Origin: Deinococcus sp.
GTDB taxonomy: Bacteria > Deinococcota > Deinococci > Deinococcales > Deinococcaceae
Direction: 5' to 3'
Assembly (NCBI GenBank): GCA_018260375.1
Contig: JAGLBF010000003.1
Location: forward strand, 1-42,989
Length of the DNA: 42,989 bases
Positions 24,478-32,520 of this stretch are shown in pieces (within the stretch, counting starts at the first letter, position 1; the number at the start of each line of letters is the position of its first letter). A program made the translations under genes and the position numbers. A model generated the notes under the pieces. The model saw only the letters and a list, made by a program, of their open reading frames with translations, was not told the origin of the DNA and made no database searches.

Positions 24478-26202
24478 CTAGTTGAGCGTTTGTATGCCCA
24501 GCTCGGCCAGTTGCGCGGCGTCTACGGGCGCGGGGGCCTGGGCCATCAGGTCAGCGCCACGGTTATTTTTGGGGAAAGCGATGACTTCGCGGATGCTGCT
24601 GGCACCGCTCATCACCATAATCAGCCGGTCAAATCCCCAGGCCACGCCGCCGTGCGGTGGTGTACCACTGGCGAGGGCGTCTAGAAAAAAGCCGAACTGG
24701 GCGCGGGCTTCAGCCTCAGTAAAGCCAAGAGCGGCAAACATTTTGGTCTGCACATCGGCGTCATGGATGCGGATAGAGCCGCCGCCCACCTCAAAGCCGT
24801 TGAGCACCAAATCGTAGGCCTGGGCGCGGATTTCACCCTGCCGCTCGGTACCAAACAGGGCGAGGTCTTCGGGGTGAGGGGCGGTAAAGGGGTGGTGCAT
24901 GTAGGTCCAGCGTGCCTGCTCTTCGTCATATTCCAGCTGCGGGAAGTCAACCACCCAGGAGATATGAAATTTCGGGCCGCCCGCTGTCAAGTCAAAGAGG
25001 TCGCGCAGGGCCAGGCGTACCGCTCCCAGCGCCGTGACTGACTTTTTCCACTCGCCAGCAACAAAGAGAAGAGTGCCTTTTTCGGCAACGCCCGTGCGTG
25101 CGATCAGCTCAGCCGCTACGCTGCCTACAAACTTGCTGATGCCGCCGGTAAAGCCCTCGCCCTCACGGCGCAGCCAGGCCAGGCCACCTGCGCCATTTTG
25201 CTTAGCGACGCGTTCAAGCTCGTCAATCTGCTTGCGGGTCAGTTCGCCGGCTGCCAGCGCCTTGACCGTTTTGGCCTGGCTAAACGCCGCAAATTCGCCG
25301 CCCGCAAAAAGGTCGCTGACCTCTACAAATGCACTCTCAAAGCGCAAGTCGGGCTTGTCAGAGCCATACTTATCCAGCGCCTCAACGTAGCTCAGGCGTG
25401 AAAAAGGCTGGGGCAACTCCACATTGAGCACCGTGCGAAAGATGTGGCGCATAAGCCGCTCGTTGAGGTCAAGCACGTCCTCTTGGTCGACAAAGCTCAT
25501 CTCCATATCCAGCTGGGTAAAGTCAGGCTGACGGTCGGCACGCAGGTCTTCGTCGCGAAAGCAGCGGGCGAGCTGGTAGTAGCGGTCAAAGCCGGCGATC
25601 ATCAGCAACTGCTTAAACAGCTGGGGGCTTTGGGGCAGGGCGTAAAACTCGCCCGGATTGAGGCGGCTGGGCACCAAAAAGTCACGCGCGCCTTCAGGGG
25701 TAGAGCGGGTGAGCATCGGCGTTTCGACGTTGACAAAGCCCTCAGCGTCCAAAAAGGCGGTCATGGCCGCCGACACTTTGGAGCGCAGCCACAGCTTTTC
25801 AAACATTTCGGGGCGGCGCAGGTCAAGGTAGCGGTACTTGAGGCGGATGTCTTCTGCGACCTCCGATCCCTTGTTCAGCTCAAAAGGGGGCGTAGTGGCT
25901 GCAGACAGCACCCGGGCCGCTGTCGCCAGCAGTTCGTACTGCCCCAGACCCTCTTTGCGCTGGCCTTCGGGGCGCTGCTGCAACTGGCCGGTAAACTCGG
26001 CGACGTACTCACTGCGCATGCGGTCAGCCTCGGCAAAGGCGGCACTGCCGGGTTCAATCTGCACCTGCACGGTGCCTGATCGGTCGCGCAGGTCAATAAA
26101 AATCAGTCCGCCCAGGTCGCGGCGGCGGCTCACCCAGCCTTGCAGGGTGATGGTTTGGTCAAGGTAAGAGGCAATGTCGCAGATGTAGGCGGTTCTTTTC
26201 AT
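24478..26202 (-). CDS. aspS: Aspartyl-tRNA synthetase, bacterial type
   Basis: A 574-residue bacterial-type class IIb AspRS. The N-terminal anticodon domain begins MKRTAYICDIASYLDQTITLQGWVSRRRDLGGLIFIDLRD. The catalytic core shows TPEGARDFLVPSR, FRDEDLRADRQPDFTQLDMEMSF, the bacteria-specific GAD insertion, and motif 3 PPHGGVAWGFDRLIM, ending FPKNNRGADLM. The length and GAD insertion separate it from short archaeal-type AspRS. AAGGA at 26208-26212 lies 5 bases upstream. It follows hisS by about 90 bases on the same strand, the common hisS-aspS order. Because AsnRS is also present, this enzyme can be specific for tRNA-Asp. Confidence 0.96.
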   Translation of the reverse strand: MKRTAYICDIASYLDQTITLQGWVSRRRDLGGLIFIDLRDRSGTVQVQIEPGSAAFAEADRMRSEYVAEFTGQLQQRPEGQRKEGLGQYELLATAARVLSAATTPPFELNKGSEVAEDIRLKYRYLDLRRPEMFEKLWLRSKVSAAMTAFLDAEGFVNVETPMLTRSTPEGARDFLVPSRLNPGEFYALPQSPQLFKQLLMIAGFDRYYQLARCFRDEDLRADRQPDFTQLDMEMSFVDQEDVLDLNERLMRHIFRTVLNVELPQPFSRLSYVEALDKYGSDKPDLRFESAFVEVSDLFAGGEFAAFSQAKTVKALAAGELTRKQIDELERVAKQNGAGGLAWLRREGEGFTGGISKFVGSVAAELIARTGVAEKGTLLFVAGEWKKSVTALGAVRLALRDLFDLTAGGPKFHISWVVDFPQLEYDEEQARWTYMHHPFTAPHPEDLALFGTERQGEIRAQAYDLVLNGFEVGGGSIRIHDADVQTKMFAALGFTEAEARAQFGFFLDALASGTPPHGGVAWGFDRLIMVMSGASSIREVIAFPKNNRGADLMAQAPAPVDAAQLAELGIQTLN

Positions 26203-26292
26203 GGAAGTCCTTGGGGAGAGAGCTGGGATAAGGGAAGATCAACAAGAGAGTGCGCTATGCATTCAGCCGGCCTGACTGGTACGGTCAGACCT

Positions 26293-27576
26293 TTAAAGTA
26301 CATCTGCCAGTGCTGCTTGCGCGACGACGCGCTGCTCGCCCGTGTCTAGGTTCTTGAGGCTTACCGTCTGGGATGCGGCCTCATCACTGCCTAGAAAGCC
26401 CACCCAAACGGCATTTCTACGCTCAGCTTCGCTGAAGATCTGCTTCATTTTAAGCGGGCGGTAGGCAAATTCTACCTGGGCAAGGTGACGCAGGCCCAGC
26501 GCCAGCTCAGCAGTAACGGCCAGTTGGTCGGCGTCCAGCGCCGCCAGAAACAGGGCAGGGCGCGGCGGGGCAGGGAAGGTGAGGCCCTCATCTTGCATGG
26601 CGATCAGCAGCCGCTCTACACCCAGCGCCCAGCCAATACCTGGTATGGGGTCTTTGGCGCCGAGCGCCTGGGCCAGCCCATCATAGCGCCCGCCGCCGCC
26701 CAGCGCTGACTTAGCGCCCACACCTTCGTGGTGCAGTTCCCAGGCGGTGCGGCGGTAGTAATCCAGCCCGCGCACGATGGTGGGATCAATGTCAAAGGGA
26801 ATACCCCAGGCGTGCAAAGTGCGCTGCACCTCGGCAAAATGCGCGGCAGCTTCTTCACCCAGGAAATCCAGCATAGGCTGAATATTCATGTCTGCTATAA
26901 GTTCTTGGTCTACAGGCGCTTTGCTGTCTAAAATGCGCATGGGGTTGCGCGTGAGGCGGTCTTGCGAGTCGGGCGAAAGCTGGTCATACAGCGGCGTAAA
27001 CCGTTCACGCAGATAAGCGTTGTAGCGCTCACGGTCAGCGGCGTCACCGATAGAGCCGAGCTTGATACGGGCATGTTTGAGGCCCAGCGCCTCTATCACG
27101 TTCCACATCAGGGCGATGGCTTCAGCGTCAACCAGTGCCGCGTCTGAGCCGATAATCTCGTAGTCAAGCTGATGAAACTGGCGGTAGCGGCCTTTTTGAT
27201 GCCGTTCAGCACGGAACATCGGCCCGTGTGTCCACAGTTTCAGCGGCAAAGGCAGTTGCTTTAGGCCGTTTTCCATATAGGCACGCATCAACGACGCTGT
27301 TCCCTCTGGTCGCAAAATATAGCCGCCGTGATCACCGTGATGAGACACCGTAAACTGCTCCTTGCGGACAATATCGGTGCTGTCCCCCACGCCGCGCTTG
27401 ACCAGTTCGGCTTCCTCAAAGACCGGGGTGAATATCAGCTTGGCACCTGCCCGCTCCAGCACCTGCTGGGCCGTAGCGGTCAAAAAGTTCAGGTTGCTGG
27501 CGCCAAATTCGGGCGAAAATCCTGGGCTACCAGCAGGTAAAAAATCTTGTGTTCCTTTGGGGCGTTTTACAGACAT
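26293..27576 (-). CDS. hisS: Histidyl-tRNA synthetase
   Basis: A 427-residue class IIa HisRS. The start MSVKRPKGTQDFLPAG is the typical N-terminus, and TATCAT lies 5 bases upstream; a longer in-frame start at 27681 lies in repeat-like sequence and is rejected. Visible are FTPVFEEAELVKRGVGDSTD, LRPEGTASLMRAYM, motif 2 FRAERHQKGRYRQFHQLDYE, the HisA motif VRGLDYYRRTAWE with GGGRYDGLAQ, and motif 3 GIGWALGVERLL. The C-terminal anticodon domain is complete (FLAALDADQ onward). Confidence 0.96.
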   Translation of the reverse strand: MSVKRPKGTQDFLPAGSPGFSPEFGASNLNFLTATAQQVLERAGAKLIFTPVFEEAELVKRGVGDSTDIVRKEQFTVSHHGDHGGYILRPEGTASLMRAYMENGLKQLPLPLKLWTHGPMFRAERHQKGRYRQFHQLDYEIIGSDAALVDAEAIALMWNVIEALGLKHARIKLGSIGDAADRERYNAYLRERFTPLYDQLSPDSQDRLTRNPMRILDSKAPVDQELIADMNIQPMLDFLGEEAAAHFAEVQRTLHAWGIPFDIDPTIVRGLDYYRRTAWELHHEGVGAKSALGGGGRYDGLAQALGAKDPIPGIGWALGVERLLIAMQDEGLTFPAPPRPALFLAALDADQLAVTAELALGLRHLAQVEFAYRPLKMKQIFSEAERRNAVWVGFLGSDEAASQTVSLKNLDTGEQRVVAQAALADVL

Positions 27577-27607
27577 ACGCGATGATAGCCAAAAAAAGTG
27601 CCTCAGG

Positions 27608-27670
27608 GTCTGTGTGGCTAGAGACTGTGTAGCCAGGGCTGCGTGGCTAGAGAGAGTCTGTGTGACCAGG
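27608..27670. repeat. Degenerate tandem repeat upstream of hisS
   Basis: Alternating related units contain CTGTGTGGCTAGAGA, CTGTGTAGCCAGGG, CTGCGTGGCTAGAGA and CTGTGTGACCAGGG. The core CTGTGTAGC recurs at 4441 and 6345. A further direct pair, GGGCTCAGCCGCGCA, follows at about 27703 and 27725. Confidence 0.65.
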
Positions 27671-27741
27671 GGGTGAGCCACTGAAGGATTGCCGGGCGCA
27701 CGGGGCTCAGCCGCGCAGCCAAAAGGGCTCAGCCGCGCAAC

Positions 27742-27777
27742 AAAAAACCGCCAGCACCAAGGGGTGGGGCCAGCGGT
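27742..27777 (-). terminator. Rho-independent terminator of the lipoprotein gene
   Basis: On the minus strand ACCGCTGG (27770-27777) pairs with CTGGCGGT (27747-27754) with two G-U pairs, and six U follow (27742-27747). Confidence 0.7.
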
Positions 27778-27810
27778 GAATAAAAAGGGGAGAGGGTCTA
27801 CTCAAGCCAC

Positions 27811-27870
27811 CTTACTGGGCGACAGTTTACTAGGTTACAGCTTACCGGGTTACAGTTTACTGGGCAACGC
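27811..27870. repeat. Four tandem 15-base units at the 3' end of the lipoprotein gene
   Basis: Units at 27811, 27826, 27841 and 27856, all variants of CTTACTGGGTTACAG. Read on the minus strand, each contains CAGTAA or an equivalent with an in-frame TAA, so the last codons and stop of the lipoprotein gene appear to have been copied several times. Confidence 0.85.
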
Positions 27871-28225
27871 TAAAGGGCAGGCCTGTGCTGGGCATACCAG
27901 CGACCTCAATAAACATCCAGCTTCCGCCAACAGGGGCATTGGCGGGGACAGTAAAGACAATCTGGGTGTCTGTCCAGGTTTTGACAGCGCTGTCAGGAAT
28001 CAGGTAGCCGCCGTTATGGTCTGCATCGGCACCCAGACGAATGTGGCCTGTGGAAGGGCCACCCAGATAACGGCCCTGCACCGTTACATCACTACCGCGT
28101 GCGCTGCTTTCAGAGACTTTAATAAGCAAGGGAGTCTGGGTAACACCTGCTACAGTGCTGGTGCGCGGCGCACAGGATGCCAGTGTACCAACCAAGAGTA
28201 AAGAGCCGAGTATAATTTTTTGCAT
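27857..28225 (-). CDS. Small lipoprotein, IPT/TIG-like
   Basis: A 122-residue protein with a lipoprotein signal: MQKIILGSLLLVGTLASC, where Leu15-Ala-Ser-Cys18 is the lipobox and Cys18 the lipidation site. The mature part contains LLIKVSESSARGSDVTVQGRYLGG, DAVKTWTDTQIVFTVPANAPVGG and a C-terminal FIEV strand, resembling an immunoglobulin-like IPT/TIG domain (the pattern W-T-D-T-x-I-x-F-T-V-P). It is probably attached to the outer face of the membrane. GGAGG (28233-28237) lies 7 bases before the ATG and TAAACT at 28246-28251 may be the -10 box. The function is unknown. Confidence 0.75.
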   Translation of the reverse strand: MQKIILGSLLLVGTLASCAPRTSTVAGVTQTPLLIKVSESSARGSDVTVQGRYLGGPSTGHIRLGADADHNGGYLIPDSAVKTWTDTQIVFTVPANAPVGGSWMFIEVAGMPSTGLPFSVAQ

Positions 28226-28299
28226 AACAGTGCCTCCGTAAACGTAGTTTAATGGTCTGTCAGGCCGGATAGCTACCCCCCCACCACTGCTACCACACT

Positions 28300-29223
28300 A
28301 TGAGCCAACCCATCCTTCTTATTTACAATCCAAGCTCTGGCAAAGGCCAGTCGCAGTTGCCAGGTTTTATCAGAGAACTTGAGCGGCTTGGCCGCACGGT
28401 GACGGCCCGCGAGCTGGGTGAAGGTGTACGTATCGCCACCCTGCTCACAGACGCTGAGCGCTTTGAGGGGGTGGTGGTGGCCGGCGGTGACGGAACGGTC
28501 AGTTCAGCGGCCTACGCCCTCAAATACCGCCAGGTGCCGCTGCTGGCCTATCCGGCAGGCACCGCCAACCTGATCGCCCAGAACCTGCGGCTTGAGGAAA
28601 AACCCGCCGAACTAGCCGCTGTTGTGGCTAAGGGACGGACATTAACGCTTGATATAGGTGAGTTAGAGGTGCTGGGCGAGGGGCGTCAAAAGCACGGCTT
28701 TGTTATTCTGGCGGGCGCAGGTGCTGACGCGGCGATGATACGCGACGCTGAAGAGCTGAAGGGCAAATTCGGGGTGATGGCGTATGTGGTAGGCGTCCTC
28801 AAGCAGCTTCAACCCAAATCCAGTGAGTTTCAGTTGACGCTAGACGGCCGGGTGATCACCCAGGAAGCCGTGACGGTGATGGTAGCCAACTTTGGCATGG
28901 CGAATTACCGCCTGCCTATCGCCTCTGACATCAGCCCCAGTGACGGCCAGCTGACGGTGGTGGTGCTCAAGGCTGGCAACCTGCTGCATCTGCTGCCGAA
29001 TCTGCTGGACTCGGTGCGCGCCAGGCTCAACTTTAGCGAATGGGGGCTGGGCAAGAATATGGACATCTACCAAGCCCGCGAGGTGATGGTCAGGGCCGCT
29101 GATCCGTTTCCGCTGCAATATGACGGCGAGCTGCACACCGAAACCACGCCCTTTACCGCACGGGTGCTGCCTGGGGCGGTGCAGTTTTTGACGCCGTTGC
29201 GTCAGCAGGATTTGAATACCTGA
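28300..29223 (+). CDS. Diacylglycerol kinase family lipid kinase (YegS/DgkB-like)
   Basis: A 307-residue protein with the catalytic domain shared by diacylglycerol kinases and sphingosine kinases. The nucleotide-binding start is ILLIYNPSSGKGQSQ. The glycine-rich motif is VVVAGGDGTVSSAAYAL, followed by PLLAYPAGTANLIAQNL. The C-terminal beta-sandwich domain shows GAGADAAMI and ends in FTARVLPGAVQFLTP. It phosphorylates a lipid at the inner membrane face; the exact substrate is not fixed by sequence. No clear Shine-Dalgarno or TANNNT box is seen at the expected distance, so the start is a little less certain. Confidence 0.88.
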   Translation: MSQPILLIYNPSSGKGQSQLPGFIRELERLGRTVTARELGEGVRIATLLTDAERFEGVVVAGGDGTVSSAAYALKYRQVPLLAYPAGTANLIAQNLRLEEKPAELAAVVAKGRTLTLDIGELEVLGEGRQKHGFVILAGAGADAAMIRDAEELKGKFGVMAYVVGVLKQLQPKSSEFQLTLDGRVITQEAVTVMVANFGMANYRLPIASDISPSDGQLTVVVLKAGNLLHLLPNLLDSVRARLNFSEWGLGKNMDIYQAREVMVRAADPFPLQYDGELHTETTPFTARVLPGAVQFLTPLRQQDLNT

Positions 29224-29263
29224 TACGGACTGCGCTACATTCCACCACAGTCTGAAAAGCAGC
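29223..29263 (-). repeat. Degenerate reversed copy of the palindromic repeat
   Basis: ATACGGACTGC at 29223-29233, then TACATTCCACCACAGTCTG and AAAAGC match the reverse complement of the full repeat, after which similarity fades. It lies between the convergent lipid kinase gene and uvrC, where the spacer is only about 50 bases. Confidence 0.75.
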
Positions 29264-29273
29264 GACTGGGCTG

Positions 29274-31112
29274 CTACTTTGCTTCTTTGCTGACCTGCAA
29301 AAAGGCCTTTACACTTTGCGCGGCCTGTTTGTTCATGCCTGGCACGCGGGCGATATCCTCCAGAGGAGCCGCTGCCAAATCTTCCAAACTAGAAAAGTGC
29401 TCTAGCAGCGCATTTTGGCGCTTGGGGCCGATGCCTGGTAAGTCGGCGAATACGCTTTTGAGCATAGCTTGGCCCCGCAGTTTGCGGTGGTAGCTGATGG
29501 CGTAGTGGTGTACTTCGTCGCGCACGCCAATCAGCATTCGCAGCGCAGGATGGGTGCGGGGTAGCAGCAGCTCGCGGTTTATGCCGATTTCACTGCCGGC
29601 TGCTAGCCACCACTGCGCGCCGTGACGCTCTGGCAATATCAGAATTTCTTCGCGCTTGGCGAGGCCCACCACAGGAACATGAATACCCGCTTCCTTGAGT
29701 GCGTCTAGCGCGGCGTTCACCTGACCGCGCCCGCCGTCGATCAGCAGCAAGTCGGGCAGGGGTAACTTGTCGGCGAGGCTGCCTGTAAACCTGCGGAAAA
29801 TCGTCTGGCGCATGGCGGTGTAATCGTCGGGGTGATCAAGGCCCGTGACCTTAAAGCGTCGGTGCTCACTGCGGCGCACCCGCCCGCCTTCAAAGACCAC
29901 CATGCCCGACACGATATGACTGCCAAACAGGTTGGAATTGTCGTAGCCCTCAATGCGCCAGGGCCGTTCTGGGAGGGCTAAAACGTCCTTGAGCGCGTCG
30001 AGTGCAGGGTGGTCACCTCGGCGCTCTAGAAGGCTCAACTCGGATTCCAGGCCCGTAGCGGCGTTGCGCTGGGCCATCTCAATCAGCTCGGTTTTTTCGC
30101 CGCGCAGGGGTACGCGCATCTCTACCTTATGACCGCTGCGCTCGCTGAGCACACTGACCCACAGCGGCGCGTCGGTATAGTCGGTGGGCAGCAAAATCAG
30201 CGGGGGGACGTGGGTCGCAAGGGCGTAGTAATCCTGCACAAAGGCCCCGATAATCTCGCCGTTTTCGCTGTCGGCGGCTCCCGTCAAAAAGCGCTTGTCG
30301 CGCCCCACCACGCGCCCGCCGCGCATGCGAAAGAGCTGCACCATCGCATACTCGCCTGCCTGGGCAAAGCCCAGAAAGTCTAGGTCACTCATGGAGGTTT
30401 GCAAGGCGGCCTGTTCGTGTCCAAAAAGTTTTTCAACGGCGCTGAGGCGGTCGCGCACGCGGGCAGCCTGCTCAAAGTCTTGCTGCTGTGCCAGGCGCTT
30501 CATCTCCACCTTTAACTTGGCAATCACCCCACTGGCGCGGCCCTCGAGCAGCGCCTGCACGTCGCTCACCACGTCGGCATACTGCGCGGGATCAGCTTGC
30601 CCCACGCAGGGCGCTAGGCAGCGGCCCATGTGAAAATTGAGGCAAGGGCGGGGCTTTTTTTTCATAGGCAGGCCCGAATTTTTGCGCAGCACGAACATGG
30701 TATCGATCAGGTTTTTGACCCGCCGCACCGCCGACGCGTCAGGATAGGGGCCGTAGTAACTCGCGCCGTCTTTGATCACCCGCCGCGTAACCACCAGCAT
30801 GGGAAAGGGTTCGTTGGTGAGCTTTAAAAAGGGATAGTGCTTGTCATCCTTGAGCAGCACGTTGTAAAAGGGGCGGTGCTGCTTGATCAGGTTGGCTTCT
30901 AAGACGAGGGCTTCAACCTCATTGCGCGCCGAGATAAACTCTAGTTCCTGAGCCTCACGGGTAAAGCGCCCACTTTTGCCCCCCGCTTTAAAATGCTGCG
31001 CTACGCGGTTATGTAAGTTGTTGGCTTTGCCAATATAGATAGGCACGCCGCTTTTACGAAAAATATACACGCCCGCCGTTCTCGGCAATACGGGCAGGTC
31101 TTCAAGCTGCAT
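29274..31112 (-). CDS. uvrC: Excinuclease ABC subunit C
   Basis: A 612-residue UvrC, which makes both incisions in nucleotide excision repair with UvrAB. Domains in order: GIY-YIG nuclease (GVYIFRKSGVPIYIGKANNLHNRV, about 12-35); the Cys-rich segment (CLNFHMGRCLAPC); the UVR/UvrB-binding coiled segment (LAQQQDFEQAARVRDRL); the RNase H-like second nuclease (IEGYDNSNLFGSH, LLIDGGRGQVNAAL); and two helix-hairpin-helix motifs (LPGIGPKRQNALLEHFSS, VPGMNKQAAQSV). The start is set by TACACT 7 bases upstream (31120-31125). It diverges from ackA across 118 bases. Confidence 0.96.
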   Translation of the reverse strand: MQLEDLPVLPRTAGVYIFRKSGVPIYIGKANNLHNRVAQHFKAGGKSGRFTREAQELEFISARNEVEALVLEANLIKQHRPFYNVLLKDDKHYPFLKLTNEPFPMLVVTRRVIKDGASYYGPYPDASAVRRVKNLIDTMFVLRKNSGLPMKKKPRPCLNFHMGRCLAPCVGQADPAQYADVVSDVQALLEGRASGVIAKLKVEMKRLAQQQDFEQAARVRDRLSAVEKLFGHEQAALQTSMSDLDFLGFAQAGEYAMVQLFRMRGGRVVGRDKRFLTGAADSENGEIIGAFVQDYYALATHVPPLILLPTDYTDAPLWVSVLSERSGHKVEMRVPLRGEKTELIEMAQRNAATGLESELSLLERRGDHPALDALKDVLALPERPWRIEGYDNSNLFGSHIVSGMVVFEGGRVRRSEHRRFKVTGLDHPDDYTAMRQTIFRRFTGSLADKLPLPDLLLIDGGRGQVNAALDALKEAGIHVPVVGLAKREEILILPERHGAQWWLAAGSEIGINRELLLPRTHPALRMLIGVRDEVHHYAISYHRKLRGQAMLKSVFADLPGIGPKRQNALLEHFSSLEDLAAAPLEDIARVPGMNKQAAQSVKAFLQVSKEAK

Positions 31113-31230
31113 GGGGCAGAGTGTAGCAAGAAGGAGCGCCGTGCACCTGTGGCGCGGGCGACGATAGCGCAAGGTTTACTGGCCTGCCGCCCCCCTCTTC
31201 TCCTGACGCTCCTCACTCTATACTTCCCTC
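31113..31230. promoter_or_regulatory. Divergent promoter region between uvrC and ackA
   Basis: TACACT (31120-31125, minus strand) lies 7 bases before the uvrC ATG and TATACT (31219-31224) lies 6 bases before the ackA ATG. Both look leaderless. No radiation-response palindrome of the TTATGTNATTGACATAA type is visible here. Confidence 0.55.
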
Positions 31231-32364
31231 ATGACCTCCAACCCCACAGCCCAGGGCATTTTGGTTCTCAATTCTGGCTCCAGCAGCCTGAAATATCAGT
31301 TACTTGATTTTACAGGGCAGGTACGGGCGCACGGGCTGATCGAGCGCATCGAGGCGGGCAGCGCGGTAGGCGACCATGCCAGTAGTGACTATGCCAGCGC
31401 CATAGACGGGGTGCTCGATAGTCTTCCCGCTGACGTGACGGTCGTGGGGGTGGGGCACCGCGTGGTACACGGCGGCTTTTATAAGGAGGCTAAACTGCTC
31501 ACACCTGAAGTTATCGGCGAAATTGAGCGGCTGTGTGCTCTGGCTCCGCTGCACAATCCACCCGCGCTCGAGGGCATCCGCGCCTCCATGCGCAGGCGCC
31601 CAGGTGTGCCGCACGTGGCGGTATTTGACACGGCTTTTCACGCCACCATGCCACCCAGAGCCTACCGCTATGCCATCAGCGAGGCGCTGTATCAGGAAAA
31701 TAACGGTGAACTTCGGCGCTACGGCGCACACGGTACCTCGCACGCGTATATGGCGCGCCGTGTGCAGGAACTTCACGCTCACCCCCTCAAGCGCATCATC
31801 ACCCTGCACCTGGGCAACGGCGCGAGTGCTGCCGCCATTCTGGACGGTGTTTCTGTGGATACCAGCATGGGTTTTACCCCGCTAGAGGGCCTGGTCATGG
31901 GCACGCGCAGCGGTGACATTGACGCGGGGCTGGTGATGTGGCTGAGCCAGAAGTACGGCCCAGACAACATCAATGCGATACTCAACAAGCAAAGCGGCCT
32001 CAAAGGAATGTCGGGGCTGTCCAATGACCTGCGCGACCTGCACGCAGCAGGTACTCCTGAGGCGCAGCTTGCTCTTGACGTGATGGTGTACCGCTTGATC
32101 AAATACGTCGGCGCTTATACGGCGGCCCTGGGCGGGCTTGATGCACTGGTCTTTACAGGCGGCATCGGAGAAAATGACGCTGTAGTGCGCGCCCAGGTTA
32201 TAGCGGGCCTGCACTTTTTTGGCCTGGTACTTGACGAAGAAGCCAACAATGTACGCGGGCAAGAGCGGCGCATCACCACGGCAAACAGCCTGCCTGCCTA
32301 TGTGATACCTGCCAACGAGGAAGGTGAAATTGCCCGCCAGGTGCGGGAAGTGGCGGGGATTTAA
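31231..32364 (+). CDS. ackA: Acetate kinase
   Basis: A 377-residue acetate kinase, which interconverts acetate plus ATP and acetyl phosphate. Family motifs are all present: the N-terminal phosphate loop LVLNSGSSSLKYQ, VGHRVVHGG, VAVFDTAFH, YGAHGTSHAYM, the adenosine-binding ITLHLGNGASAAAI, SGDIDAGLVMWL, VFTGGIGENDAVVR, and the conserved end VIPANEEGEIARQV. Somewhat shorter than the E. coli enzyme (400). The start has TATACT 6 bases upstream. No phosphotransacetylase gene is adjacent. Confidence 0.95.
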   Translation: MTSNPTAQGILVLNSGSSSLKYQLLDFTGQVRAHGLIERIEAGSAVGDHASSDYASAIDGVLDSLPADVTVVGVGHRVVHGGFYKEAKLLTPEVIGEIERLCALAPLHNPPALEGIRASMRRRPGVPHVAVFDTAFHATMPPRAYRYAISEALYQENNGELRRYGAHGTSHAYMARRVQELHAHPLKRIITLHLGNGASAAAILDGVSVDTSMGFTPLEGLVMGTRSGDIDAGLVMWLSQKYGPDNINAILNKQSGLKGMSGLSNDLRDLHAAGTPEAQLALDVMVYRLIKYVGAYTAALGGLDALVFTGGIGENDAVVRAQVIAGLHFFGLVLDEEANNVRGQERRITTANSLPAYVIPANEEGEIARQVREVAGI

Positions 32365-32520
32365 ATAAAGGCAGGGGCTTTAAAGACGTAGCGATCGAGT
32401 AAGGCCTTGAGCTTAGGCAAAAGCCTTTGGTTTGCCCAGCCCCGCGCAATTTTGTTGCGCGAGTATCTGTATATTCACAATATTTGGCAATTTTTAGAAT
32501 GTCTGTTCTATACTTGCCCT
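32365..32520. other. Spacer between ackA and the aminotransferase gene
   Basis: It holds a small hairpin GCGCAA/TTGCGC (32444-32460) without a U-tract, and the putative promoter TATACT (32509-32514) placed 6 bases before the next ATG. No gene is seen. Confidence 0.4.
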
